From positions 1-7,447 of the forward strand of contig JBBROH010000200.1 in NCBI GenBank assembly GCA_038229595.1: a DNA stretch of 7,447 nt. Reading direction: 5' to 3'. A model generated the notes under the pieces. The model did no database searches. It worked only from the letters and a program-made list of their open reading frames with translations, and was not told the DNA's origin. Positions 1-5,150 of the stretch are shown here, piece after piece. The translations under genes and the position numbers were made by a program. Position 1 is the stretch's first letter, and each line of letters begins with the position of its first letter. Source of the stretch: JBBROH01 sp038229595 (GTDB lineage Bacteria > Chloroflexota > Chloroflexia > QHBQ01).

Positions 1-741
1 CAGCCAGAAAGCGGCCAACTGATCCGCGGCATGGATCAGATCACGCCAGAGGTGTTGGTCTTCCACGCTGGTACGCGAGGCAGCAAGGTGATGAGCGACG
101 TGACGAGAGCGGCTGGTGGCGGGGAGATGGTAGAGCGGCGGCCTGTCAAGCAGACCAGTTGGCGCGACTTCCTGGGCCGCATCGAGTTGCGCGCCCCCGG
201 CTTTAGCAGCCGCGAGCAGAAGCAGGAGTTGCAGGAGATCGCTAGCGGCGGCGAGCTTGAGCTACGCACCAGCGGCGGGCGCGTCCTCAGCCTAGTCGCT
301 ACCGCCCCCACCCTGGCCGAGGCGCGGGCGAAGGTCTACCATGATCTTAGCTACATCAGCTTCCCTGGGATGCAGTATCGCACCGATATCGCCCTGCGCG
401 AAGAATACCCCAGTGAGGCCGCCATGCAGCAGACCACCAGCCCGGCCAAACCTACCGCCGCGCAGCCCAGCCCTGACCAACCCGCTGGCGACGAGCCAAC
501 CACCGAGGAGATTGGCGACCTGCTGGCCGACGACCCAACCGCCAATATGAGCCAGCCAGACGACGCAGCCGCTGCCCTCAGCCAGCCCAACGAGATTCCG
601 TCCAGCACCCTGGCGCGGGCGGGAGCCGCCGACCTCACGGGCGAAGCGAACACCAACGCATGGCAGGAAGCGGTTGACTGGCAGGCCGCAGGCGGCGCGC
701 CAGCAGCAGAGAGCAAGCAAGAGAGCGATCAAGAGCGGTAA
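1..741 (+). CDS. purD: Phosphoribosylamine-glycine ligase (GAR synthetase), C-terminal part, 5' end outside window
   Basis: GAR synthetase joins glycine to 5-phosphoribosylamine using ATP, the second step of purine biosynthesis, in the cytosol. Only the last 246 residues are visible; the frame is open to the left edge, so the ATP-grasp core lies outside. The PurD C-terminal domain is recognised from PESGQLIRG (visible residues 2-10), VFHAGT (20-25), GGRVLSLVATAPTLAEARAK (92-111) and ISFPGMQYRTDI (119-130). Two things are odd. About 55-60 residues (about 28-87) separate HAGT from GGRVL, where E. coli PurD has only about a dozen. After the normal end (about residue 134) there is a tail of about 110 residues rich in Pro, Ala, Gln, Thr and Asp/Glu with no recognisable domain, probably disordered. 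It stops at TAA 739-741, facing the Nudix gene 32 bp away. I am confident of the family; the role of the extra parts is unknown. Confidence 0.9.
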   Translation, partial: QPESGQLIRGMDQITPEVLVFHAGTRGSKVMSDVTRAAGGGEMVERRPVKQTSWRDFLGRIELRAPGFSSREQKQELQEIASGGELELRTSGGRVLSLVATAPTLAEARAKVYHDLSYISFPGMQYRTDIALREEYPSEAAMQQTTSPAKPTAAQPSPDQPAGDEPTTEEIGDLLADDPTANMSQPDDAAAALSQPNEIPSSTLARAGAADLTGEANTNAWQEAVDWQAAGGAPAAESKQESDQER

Positions 742-773
742 GCGGCAAGCAATACTGGGCAGCGAACTACCCT

Positions 774-1328
774 CTAGCGGCCTGCCAGGTGCTTGTAGAG
801 CAAGATACCACTGATCGTCTTGGCATCCTCGATCTCGCCCGACTCGATTAGCAGCAGGGCTTCGTCCAGAGAAACGGGGACAGCTTCGATGATCTCGTCC
901 TCCTCCGGCTGGCTGCTGCTAGCTTGCAGATCGCTTGCCAGATAGAGGTCTATGTACTCGGTGGAGTAGCCGGGGGCAAGGTAGAAGCCGCCCAGCCGAT
1001 CAATGCGGTTGGGGTGGTAGCCGGTCTCCTCCTCGACCTCGCGGATGGCGCAGGCTTCGGCAGACTCGTCCGGCTCGCGGGTGCCAGCCGGTATCTCCAG
1101 GATGCTGCGCCCGGTCGCGCTGCGCCACTGGCGGATCAGCAGCAGCTTGCCCAGGCTGTCGGTGACGACCATCGCCACCGCCCCTGGGTGCTGCACAATC
1201 TCGCGCACGGTCTGGTGGCCGCTCCGCAGGCGCACGTCACGCACCTCGATGGTCAGCAGCTTGCCCTTGAAGGCGATCTGGCTGCCCGTTATTTCTTCGG
1301 CAGCAGGGGAGTGGTCATTGGTTGGCAT
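774..1328 (-). CDS. Nudix hydrolase, ADP-ribose pyrophosphatase type
   Basis: This is a 184-residue Nudix enzyme, predicted to hydrolyse ADP-ribose or a related nucleoside diphosphate sugar to AMP and a sugar phosphate, a metabolite clean-up role. The Nudix box (G-x5-E-x7-REUxEExGU) is complete: G82, E88, then REVEEETGY at 96-104, with Mg-binding glutamates in E97-E101. Pro119 in FYLAPGYSTEY, 15 residues after the box, matches the proline typical of ADP-ribose pyrophosphatases. The strand before the box (LLLIRQWRSATGRSILEIPAG) is also typical of that subfamily. I place the start at ATG 1328 because GGAG (1336-1339) lies 7 nt upstream. An in-frame TTG two codons earlier would be only about one base from that site. 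The start overlaps the preceding gene's stop by 14 bp, so translation is probably coupled. Last gene of the minus-strand operon. Substrate is inferred, not proven. Confidence 0.9.
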   Translation of the reverse strand: MPTNDHSPAAEEITGSQIAFKGKLLTIEVRDVRLRSGHQTVREIVQHPGAVAMVVTDSLGKLLLIRQWRSATGRSILEIPAGTREPDESAEACAIREVEEETGYHPNRIDRLGGFYLAPGYSTEYIDLYLASDLQASSSQPEEDEIIEAVPVSLDEALLLIESGEIEDAKTISGILLYKHLAGR

Positions 1329-1827
1329 TGTCAATCTCCAGCCACGCCTTCAGGTCAGGCGTAAGCTCCGCGTAATGCTTGTAGGTGCTGTAGGGGATGA
1401 TGTTGATCAGCGGACGACCAATACCCCAGGGGTCGGTAGCCGCCAGTTCCGCATCGCTCATCTGCTCGATTGCGGCCCGCAAGTCATGGTAGACCCGCTC
1501 CGCGTCGGCCTGGATGTCGGCCAAAGTGCGGTTGCGGTTGCGCTGGTAGTATATGGCATTGCGCTTGTGCGTGTCAGCCATCTCTGGGTTGTGGTCGTCG
1601 GGGCCGGGCGGCAGCGTCTCACCATGCAGCTTCCGCAACTCCCTTGCCAGCCAGCGTTCCGACTCGACGACGTGGGCGATCACATCTTTGATCGACCAGG
1701 CACCGCCGCCAGCGGGGCCAGGGGTCTCCTTTCTGGCTGGCGGCACGGTCAGCAGGAGGGTCTCCCACCGCGTCCGCCCTTCGCGTATCTTCACTAGTAG
1801 ATCGGCTTTGTTGAGGGGCAAATCCAT
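1315..1827 (-). CDS. ClbS/DfsB-like (DUF1706, DinB-fold) four-helix-bundle protein
   Basis: This 170-residue protein resembles the ClbS/DfsB branch of the DinB-like four-helix-bundle superfamily. Recognisable parts are an N-terminal KADLLVKIREGRTRWETLL helix, the core motif WSIKDVIAHVVESERW (44-59, with W44 and H52), the helix RNRTLADIQADAERVYHDL (98-116) and the C-terminal STYKHYAELTPDLKAWL (147-163, H151). Known relatives include ClbS, which detoxifies the genotoxin colibactin in its producer, and many uncharacterised proteins; DinB relatives in other branches bind a metal through three histidines. Only two candidate histidines are evident here, so a metal site is doubtful. ATG 1827 follows AGGGG (1834-1838) with 6 nt spacing. 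The gene lies 11 bp after the M20 peptidase stop and overlaps the Nudix start. The fold is fairly certain. The activity is not; a stress or detoxification role is only a guess. Confidence 0.78.
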   Translation of the reverse strand: MDLPLNKADLLVKIREGRTRWETLLLTVPPARKETPGPAGGGAWSIKDVIAHVVESERWLARELRKLHGETLPPGPDDHNPEMADTHKRNAIYYQRNRNRTLADIQADAERVYHDLRAAIEQMSDAELAATDPWGIGRPLINIIPYSTYKHYAELTPDLKAWLEIDNANQ

Positions 1828-1838
1828 AGCAAACCCCT

Positions 1839-2942
1839 TTATTCCAGGCCTGCGCCCTGCACCAGACTGAGCAGCAACTTTGCAGCCAGGGTCAGGTCAG
1901 CGATTTTGATGTACTCGTGGGTGGTGTGGATGTCGTAGGGGCCAGCACTGAGGTTGACGGCGTGCAGACCGTGACCGCGAAAGACGTTCACATCGCTACC
2001 GCCGCCGCTGCGTTCGAGGATTGGCTTGATGCCGAGTGACTGCATGGCCCTGATCACCCGGCTCAACATCGGGTCGCTCTCGTCCAGCTTGTAGCCGTAG
2101 AACTCGCGCTGCACGGTGATGTCCGCGTGGATGCCGCGCGTGTCCACCGCATGGCGGATCGCCTGGCGCATCTGCTCGGTCTGCGCTTCCAGCTTGCTCT
2201 CTACCAGGCTGCGCGCCTCACCGACCATCTCTACCTTGTCGGGGATGATATTGCTGGCTCGCCCGCCGCTGATCACCCCGATGTTGGCGGTCGTCTCCTC
2301 GTCAATGCGACCGAGCGGCATACGGGTGATCGCCTCGGCAGCAGCGATGATCGCGCTCACCCCCTCCTCTGGCGCAACCCCAGCGTGGGCCGCAACCCCG
2401 TGGAGGGTAGTATTGACAGAGTTGAAGAAGGGGGCGGCACTGACGACCGAGCCGATTGGCCCGTGCGAGTCCATGGCGATCACGTTCTTCGCCGTCACCT
2501 TGCTGTAGTCGAGGGCCAATGCGCCACCGAGGTGGGTCTCCTCCTGCACGGTGAAGACGATCTCCAATGGCAGATGGTTGCCTTCCTCATGCGCGACCGT
2601 AACCGCTTCGAGGATGGTGGCGACCCCGGCCCGGTCGTCGGCACCGAGGATGGTGGTGCCGTCAGAGCGGATCACGCCGTCGGCGATCTGGGGCTTGATA
2701 CCGAGGCAGGGTTGCACACCGTCCATGTGCGAGTTGAGCATGATCACCTCGCCGCCAGCGTTCGCCCCCATGCCCGCCATGCGCGCCACCACGTTGCCGA
2801 TGCCGTCCAGTTCAGCCGCAAAGCCGAGAGCTTGCAGGCGGCTGCGGCAATATTGGGCAACTGCGGCCTCCTCGCCTGAAGGGCTGTCCAGACTGACCAG
2901 CGCAACAAACGTCTCCACCAGACGTTCCTGATTGATTGGCAA
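1839..2942 (-). CDS. M20-family metallopeptidase, peptidase T-like (PepT2 type)
   Basis: This 367-residue di-zinc aminopeptidase/deacylase-type enzyme is probably a cytosolic di- or tripeptidase. The M20 ligand set is complete: H72 and D74 in NSHMDG, bridging D102 in GADDRAG, catalytic E134 followed by ligand E135 in VQEETH, D158 in MDSHGP, and H339 in the C-terminal HTTHEY. The dimerisation (lid) domain is inserted at about residues 175-290, including GVAAHAGVAPEEG and the ISGGRASNIIPDK segment typical of M20 lids. The pattern fits the peptidase T-like branch better than PepT proper, which is longer at about 410 residues. The codon at 2940-2942 is TTG; it is preferred because GAGGAGG (2951-2957) lies 8 nt upstream and no ATG is available nearby. 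First gene of the minus-strand operon with the ClbS-like and Nudix genes, transcribed from the extended -10 promoter about 50 bp upstream. Exact substrate unknown. Confidence 0.9.
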   Translation of the reverse strand: MPINQERLVETFVALVSLDSPSGEEAAVAQYCRSRLQALGFAAELDGIGNVVARMAGMGANAGGEVIMLNSHMDGVQPCLGIKPQIADGVIRSDGTTILGADDRAGVATILEAVTVAHEEGNHLPLEIVFTVQEETHLGGALALDYSKVTAKNVIAMDSHGPIGSVVSAAPFFNSVNTTLHGVAAHAGVAPEEGVSAIIAAAEAITRMPLGRIDEETTANIGVISGGRASNIIPDKVEMVGEARSLVESKLEAQTEQMRQAIRHAVDTRGIHADITVQREFYGYKLDESDPMLSRVIRAMQSLGIKPILERSGGGSDVNVFRGHGLHAVNLSAGPYDIHTTHEYIKIADLTLAAKLLLSLVQGAGLE

Positions 2943-2950
2943 AGATGTAT

Positions 2951-2957
2951 CCTCCTC
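2951..2957 (-). promoter_or_regulatory. Strong ribosome binding site deciding a TTG start
   Basis: The minus strand reads GAGGAGG, an almost complete match to the anti-Shine-Dalgarno sequence, 8 nt before the TTG at 2942. It is the main reason for starting the M20 peptidase at TTG. Confidence 0.8.
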
Positions 2958-2989
2958 AAGTAACTGGGTGTTTAGATTCTATGCGGCGC

Positions 2990-2998
2990 ATTATAGCA
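2990..2998 (-). promoter_or_regulatory. Extended -10 promoter of the M20/ClbS-like/Nudix operon
   Basis: The minus strand reads TGCTATAAT: a perfect -10 hexamer (2990-2995) with the TGn extension. No good -35 box is present 16-18 bp upstream, which fits an extended -10 promoter. Transcription would begin at about 2983, leaving a leader of about 40 nt before the TTG start of the peptidase. It lies downstream of the tRNA terminator, so the operon has its own transcription start. Confidence 0.72.
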
Positions 2999-3033
2999 CA
3001 AACGGCTACCTGGGGTGGAGGAAAGGGGCAAGC

Positions 3034-3059
3034 AAAAAGGGTGAGCCAGTGGCCCACCC
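3034..3059 (-). terminator. Intrinsic terminator of the tRNA-Cys transcription unit
   Basis: On the minus strand GGGTGGGCC (3051-3059) pairs with GGCTCACCC (3039-3047) over 9 bp with one G-T pair, closing a 3-nt ACT loop. A run of five T (3034-3038) follows at once. It lies 24 bp after the CCA of the second-transcribed tRNA and before the peptidase promoter, so it separates the two minus-strand units. Confidence 0.85.
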
Positions 3060-3083
3060 CAATCACAAGCTAGCTATGTTACC

Positions 3084-3157
3084 TGGAGGCGACGGGCGGA
3101 TTCGGACCGCCGGTCGGGATTTTGCAGACCCCTGCCTTACCGCTTGGCTACGTCGCC
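3084..3157 (-). tRNA. tRNA-Cys (anticodon GCA), CCA encoded
   Basis: The 74-nt minus-strand sequence folds as a full cloverleaf. The acceptor GGCGACG/CGTCGCC has 7 perfect pairs, the D stem is GCC/GGC with a GG-containing loop, and the anticodon stem GGGGT/ATCCC has one G-T pair. The anticodon loop CTGCAAA places GCA at 34-36. The variable loop has 4 nt, and the T stem GGCGG/CCGCC is perfect. U73 is the expected discriminator of bacterial tRNA-Cys, followed by an encoded CCA (3084-3086). One oddity: the T loop reads TCCGAAT, so position 55 is C instead of the nearly universal U that becomes pseudouridine. It is second in a two-tRNA unit, 15 bp after the other tRNA-Cys. Identity is certain apart from the unusual base. 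Confidence 0.95.
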
Positions 3158-3172
3158 GTTACTACTGAACGC

Positions 3173-3247
3173 TGGGAGGTGATGGGCGAAGTCGAACTGC
3201 CTTGCACTCTTTTGCAGAGAGTTGCCTGGCCGTTTGGCTACATCATC
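3173..3247 (-). tRNA. Second, diverged tRNA-Cys (GCA), possibly degenerate
   Basis: This is a second cloverleaf of the same 71-nt body length (3177-3247) plus a CCCA tail (3173-3176). D stem GCC/GGC is intact, the anticodon stem ACTCT/AGAGT has five perfect pairs, and the loop CTGCAAA gives anticodon GCA. The T loop TTCGACT is normal. Defects are an A2-C71 mismatch in the acceptor (GATGATG against CATCACC), and an A52-C62 mismatch plus a G53-U61 pair in the T stem (GGCAG/TCGCC). After discriminator U73 the tail is CCCA, not a clean CCA. It is first in the unit, with its 5' end 11 bp from the -10 box of a consensus promoter. It could be a working variant isodecoder or a decaying duplicate; the intact anticodon arm argues against advanced decay. 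Confidence 0.8.
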
Positions 3248-3263
3248 ACGCGTTGTGTATAAT
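3234..3263 (+). promoter_or_regulatory. Candidate promoter for the UbiA-family gene
   Basis: On the plus strand TTGGCT (3234-3239, 4 of 6 matches to the -35 consensus) is followed after 18 bp by a perfect TATAAT (3258-3263). Transcription would start at about 3270, about 40 nt before the TTG start of the UbiA-family gene. The -35 box lies inside the D-arm region of the leading tRNA-Cys gene, and the -10 overlaps that of the opposite promoter. Confidence 0.6.
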
Positions 3264-3270
3264 AACACAA
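3253..3270. repeat. Inverted repeat centred on the shared -10 region
   Basis: TTGTGT (3253-3258), a 6-bp ATAATA centre and ACACAA (3265-3270) form a perfect 6+6 bp inverted repeat. The centre is the -10 region of both opposed promoters. It may simply reflect promoter symmetry, or it may be an operator for a dimeric regulator; the sequence does not decide. Confidence 0.55.
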
Positions 3271-3287
3271 ACAGCTAAAAGTGTCAA
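3259..3287 (-). promoter_or_regulatory. Consensus sigma-70-type promoter of the tRNA-Cys pair
   Basis: On the minus strand a perfect -35 TTGACA (3282-3287) is followed after an optimal 17 bp by TATTAT (3259-3264, 5 of 6). The leading tRNA begins 11 bp downstream of the -10, so only a few nucleotides of 5' leader would need removal. This is a strong promoter, as expected for a tRNA unit. Confidence 0.85.
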
Positions 3288-3309
3288 GCTCACCAGAGAG
3301 GACAGAGGA

Positions 3310-4314
3310 TTGAGTACAATCAAGAACAAGCAGGCGCAAGCGGGTAGCAACGGTCATCTGCCGCCCGACCAGCCCGCCGCTGACCACTGGCAGCCGTCGT
3401 CGCCTGCGACTGGGGCGGCACTGCTGCGCGTGCTGCTGCGGGCGATGCGCCCCAAACAGTGGTTGAAGAACGGCCTGCTGTTCGTCGCCCCCGCTGCTGC
3501 CCTCAAGCTAACCGACGGTGGTTTGCTGCTCAAGGTCGTCACTGCCTTCATCATCTTCTGCCTGGTCAGTAGCGCAATCTACCTGATCAACGACCTGGTG
3601 GACATTGAGAGCGACCGCAGGCACCCGATTAAGCGCAACCGTCCACTAGCCAGCGGCAAGCTGCGCCCAGTGGTCGCGCAGGTGTTGGCGGCAGGGCTGC
3701 TGCTGCTGCTAGTACCAGCCGCCTTCCTCCTCAGCCTCTACTTTGGGGCGATCATCATCGCTTATATCACCAACGCGATCCTCTACGACTTCTTCTTCAA
3801 GAAGATCGTGCTGATCGACCTGTTCTCCCTCTCGGCGGGCTTCGTGCTGCGGGTGATCGGCGGCGCACTGGTGATCGCCGTCCCAATCTCGCCCTGGCTC
3901 TACCTCTGCACCCTGTTCGCCGCCCTGTTCATCGGCATCAACAAGCGGCGGCACGAACTGGTGTTGCTCGAGGGTGGCGCGGGCAAGCACCGCAAGATTC
4001 TAGACGAATACTCGCCCCAACTGCTCGACCAGATGAGTTCGATGGTCACGTCGGCCCTGATCATCTCCTACTCGCTCTACACTTGGCAGGGCGACAAGGT
4101 ATCGAAGGCCAACAACCTGATGATGGCAACCATCCCCTTCGCCCTGTTCGTCATCTTCCGCTACCTCTACCTGATCTATCAGCGCGACGAAGGTGGCGCG
4201 CCCGAAGACCTGCTCACCCGCGACCGCTGGCTGATCGCCGGTGGCATCGCCTGGCTGGTGGTGGCTGGCATCATCCTCTACTTCTTCCGCGACACAGTGA
4301 TCGTCCTGCGCTAA
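3310..4314 (+). CDS. UbiA-superfamily prenyltransferase, decaprenyl-phosphate phosphoribosyltransferase type
   Basis: This 334-residue integral membrane protein is predicted to transfer phosphoribose from PRPP to a polyprenyl phosphate, giving a lipid-linked ribose donor for cell-surface glycans. Family marks are RPKQWLKN (47-54), the Mg-binding NDLVDIESD (94-102) followed by HPIKRNRPLASGK (105-117), the second motif YDFFFKKIVLIDLFSLSAGF (159-178) with D170 and R181, and NKRRHEL (211-217), typical of DPPR synthases. About eight or nine hydrophobic helices are visible from about residue 56 to the end. About 40 polar residues precede RPKQW and are probably cytosolic. The frame stays open upstream to an ATG at 3202, but that lies inside the tRNA and before the promoter. 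TTG 3310 is preferred, with GAGAGG (3296-3301) 8 nt upstream. The known role in arabinan synthesis comes from mycobacteria and may not apply here. It stands alone, converging on the ComB-like gene. Confidence 0.85.
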   Translation: MSTIKNKQAQAGSNGHLPPDQPAADHWQPSSPATGAALLRVLLRAMRPKQWLKNGLLFVAPAAALKLTDGGLLLKVVTAFIIFCLVSSAIYLINDLVDIESDRRHPIKRNRPLASGKLRPVVAQVLAAGLLLLLVPAAFLLSLYFGAIIIAYITNAILYDFFFKKIVLIDLFSLSAGFVLRVIGGALVIAVPISPWLYLCTLFAALFIGINKRRHELVLLEGGAGKHRKILDEYSPQLLDQMSSMVTSALIISYSLYTWQGDKVSKANNLMMATIPFALFVIFRYLYLIYQRDEGGAPEDLLTRDRWLIAGGIAWLVVAGIILYFFRDTVIVLR

Positions 4315-4364
4315 CTGCCCTCGCAGGGGGTAAGCTAGACTGGCGCAGCGGGCGGTGGCCTGCT
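4315..4364. other. Convergent intergenic gap without a clear terminator
   Basis: These 50 bp separate the UbiA-family stop from the ComB-like stop. The only structure seen is a short CCCT/AGGG hairpin with a 3-nt loop (4318-4328) and no T run on either strand, so I do not call a terminator. Confidence 0.5.
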
Positions 4365-5150
4365 TCAATCCTGTTCAGGATCGTATCGCCAACCCTCTTT
4401 GATCCAACCATCTGCGCCCAGGAGCGGCACGCTGTGGTAGCGACTAACCTGGGCGGAGTGGAGGACATCGTCGCCATAGCCCTGAGCAGCAAGCTCCTGA
4501 CCGCTCTCGCACTGCCACAACTGGTCTGCAACCTGCGCCCGGCTAGCGTCAAAGGCGGCAGCGCACACCTGAGCATCCGCCGACTGGGCCGTAACCAGGT
4601 GGCCGAGGATCGCACCTGCCCCCAAGAAGTCCTCAAGCGCAAAGCGCAACTCGCCATCGGCGGTCGGCTGGCGGTAACGTTCGCCAGCGGCCACCACGGT
4701 GATCGTGGATTTGGCCCAAAATCGGTTTAGATAAGCACCAACTGCCTGTGCGTTTAGCGGGCAACCGATGATCACCGCCTGCGCCCCAACTGCCAGCCGA
4801 CAGAGGGTAGCCCCGTTCGGCGAGGACAGCACCACCTTTGTGCCAGCCGCCATGCCGACATAGGTGAGGGGCGACAGGCTGTAGTGGCCCCGCTCTGGCA
4901 GGGCGCGGCGGCTGACGGCTAGCACAGTGCAGTGCTGCTGGGCGATAGCGGCTGCGTCATCTTCTGGCGTGCAGGGGTAGATTGCGCCGCCATGCTCGAT
5001 AGCGGTGGCGACGGCGGAGGAGAAGCTGAGGGTATCCACGATTACGATCACATCGCCGCGTGCCGCCGCCTGCTGCACGCCGTGCCGCCCCCAGGCCAGG
5101 TTGACGTAGGCGAGACCCGCCACAGGAGGATGGTCGCTACGCCCCAGCAA
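4365..5150 (-). CDS. ComB-like protein, 2-phosphosulfolactate phosphatase family
   Basis: This 261-residue protein is of the ComB family, whose archetype removes phosphate from 2-phosphosulfolactate in coenzyme M synthesis using Mg. Family landmarks are DVIVIVDTLSFSSAVATAIEHG (33-54, in which D39 is conserved), SLSPLTY (91-97), LSSPNGATL (108-116), CPLNAQAV (130-137), AGERYR (155-160), LRFALEDFLGAGA (168-180) and GQELAAQGYGDDV (217-229). Most characterised members have Arg after the Asp-x-Leu of the first motif; here it is Ser42. The true substrate may therefore differ, and no other coenzyme M gene is in view. The start is TTG 5150, with GGAGG (5160-5164) 9 nt upstream inside the end of the TldD/TldE frame. 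The 14-bp overlap with that frame points to coupled translation. Family assignment is firm; function is not. Confidence 0.82.
   Translation of the reverse strand: MLGRSDHPPVAGLAYVNLAWGRHGVQQAAARGDVIVIVDTLSFSSAVATAIEHGGAIYPCTPEDDAAAIAQQHCTVLAVSRRALPERGHYSLSPLTYVGMAAGTKVVLSSPNGATLCRLAVGAQAVIIGCPLNAQAVGAYLNRFWAKSTITVVAAGERYRQPTADGELRFALEDFLGAGAILGHLVTAQSADAQVCAAAFDASRAQVADQLWQCESGQELAAQGYGDDVLHSAQVSRYHSVPLLGADGWIKEGWRYDPEQD

Noticed and set aside
742..773. Possible bidirectional terminator between purD and the Nudix gene
   Set aside because: No stable inverted repeat or T run is visible in the 32 bp.
1045..1797. A 250-codon plus-strand open frame opposite the Nudix and ClbS-like genes
   Set aside because: It is antisense to two genes with clear family motifs, resembles no known protein, and runs across the boundary between them. 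High G+C makes long opposite-strand frames common.
2127..2879. A 250-codon plus-strand open frame opposite the M20 peptidase
   Set aside because: It mirrors the peptidase codons, has no recognisable domain and no convincing ribosome site. The opposite strand holds the complete metal-ligand set.
2932..3168. A 78-codon plus-strand frame across the promoter, terminator and tRNA
   Set aside because: It overlaps well-supported RNA and control elements and has no protein-like features.
3084..3247. tRNA pair as an integration site for a mobile element
   Set aside because: No integrase gene or direct repeat of a tRNA 3' end is seen in the window, and the flanking genes are ordinary housekeeping genes.
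3202..3309. Upstream ATG extension of the UbiA-family gene
   Set aside because: It would begin inside the tRNA-Cys gene and before the likely transcription start. The added residues match nothing in the family, and TTG 3310 has a suitable ribosome site.
4318..4328. Possible terminator after the UbiA-family gene
   Set aside because: The stem is only 4 bp and no T run follows on either strand.
4083..4730. A 215-codon plus-strand frame across the convergent gap
   Set aside because: It runs out of frame through the end of the UbiA-family gene and antisense to the ComB-like gene. It is rich in Arg/Pro/Leu, typical of a shadow frame.
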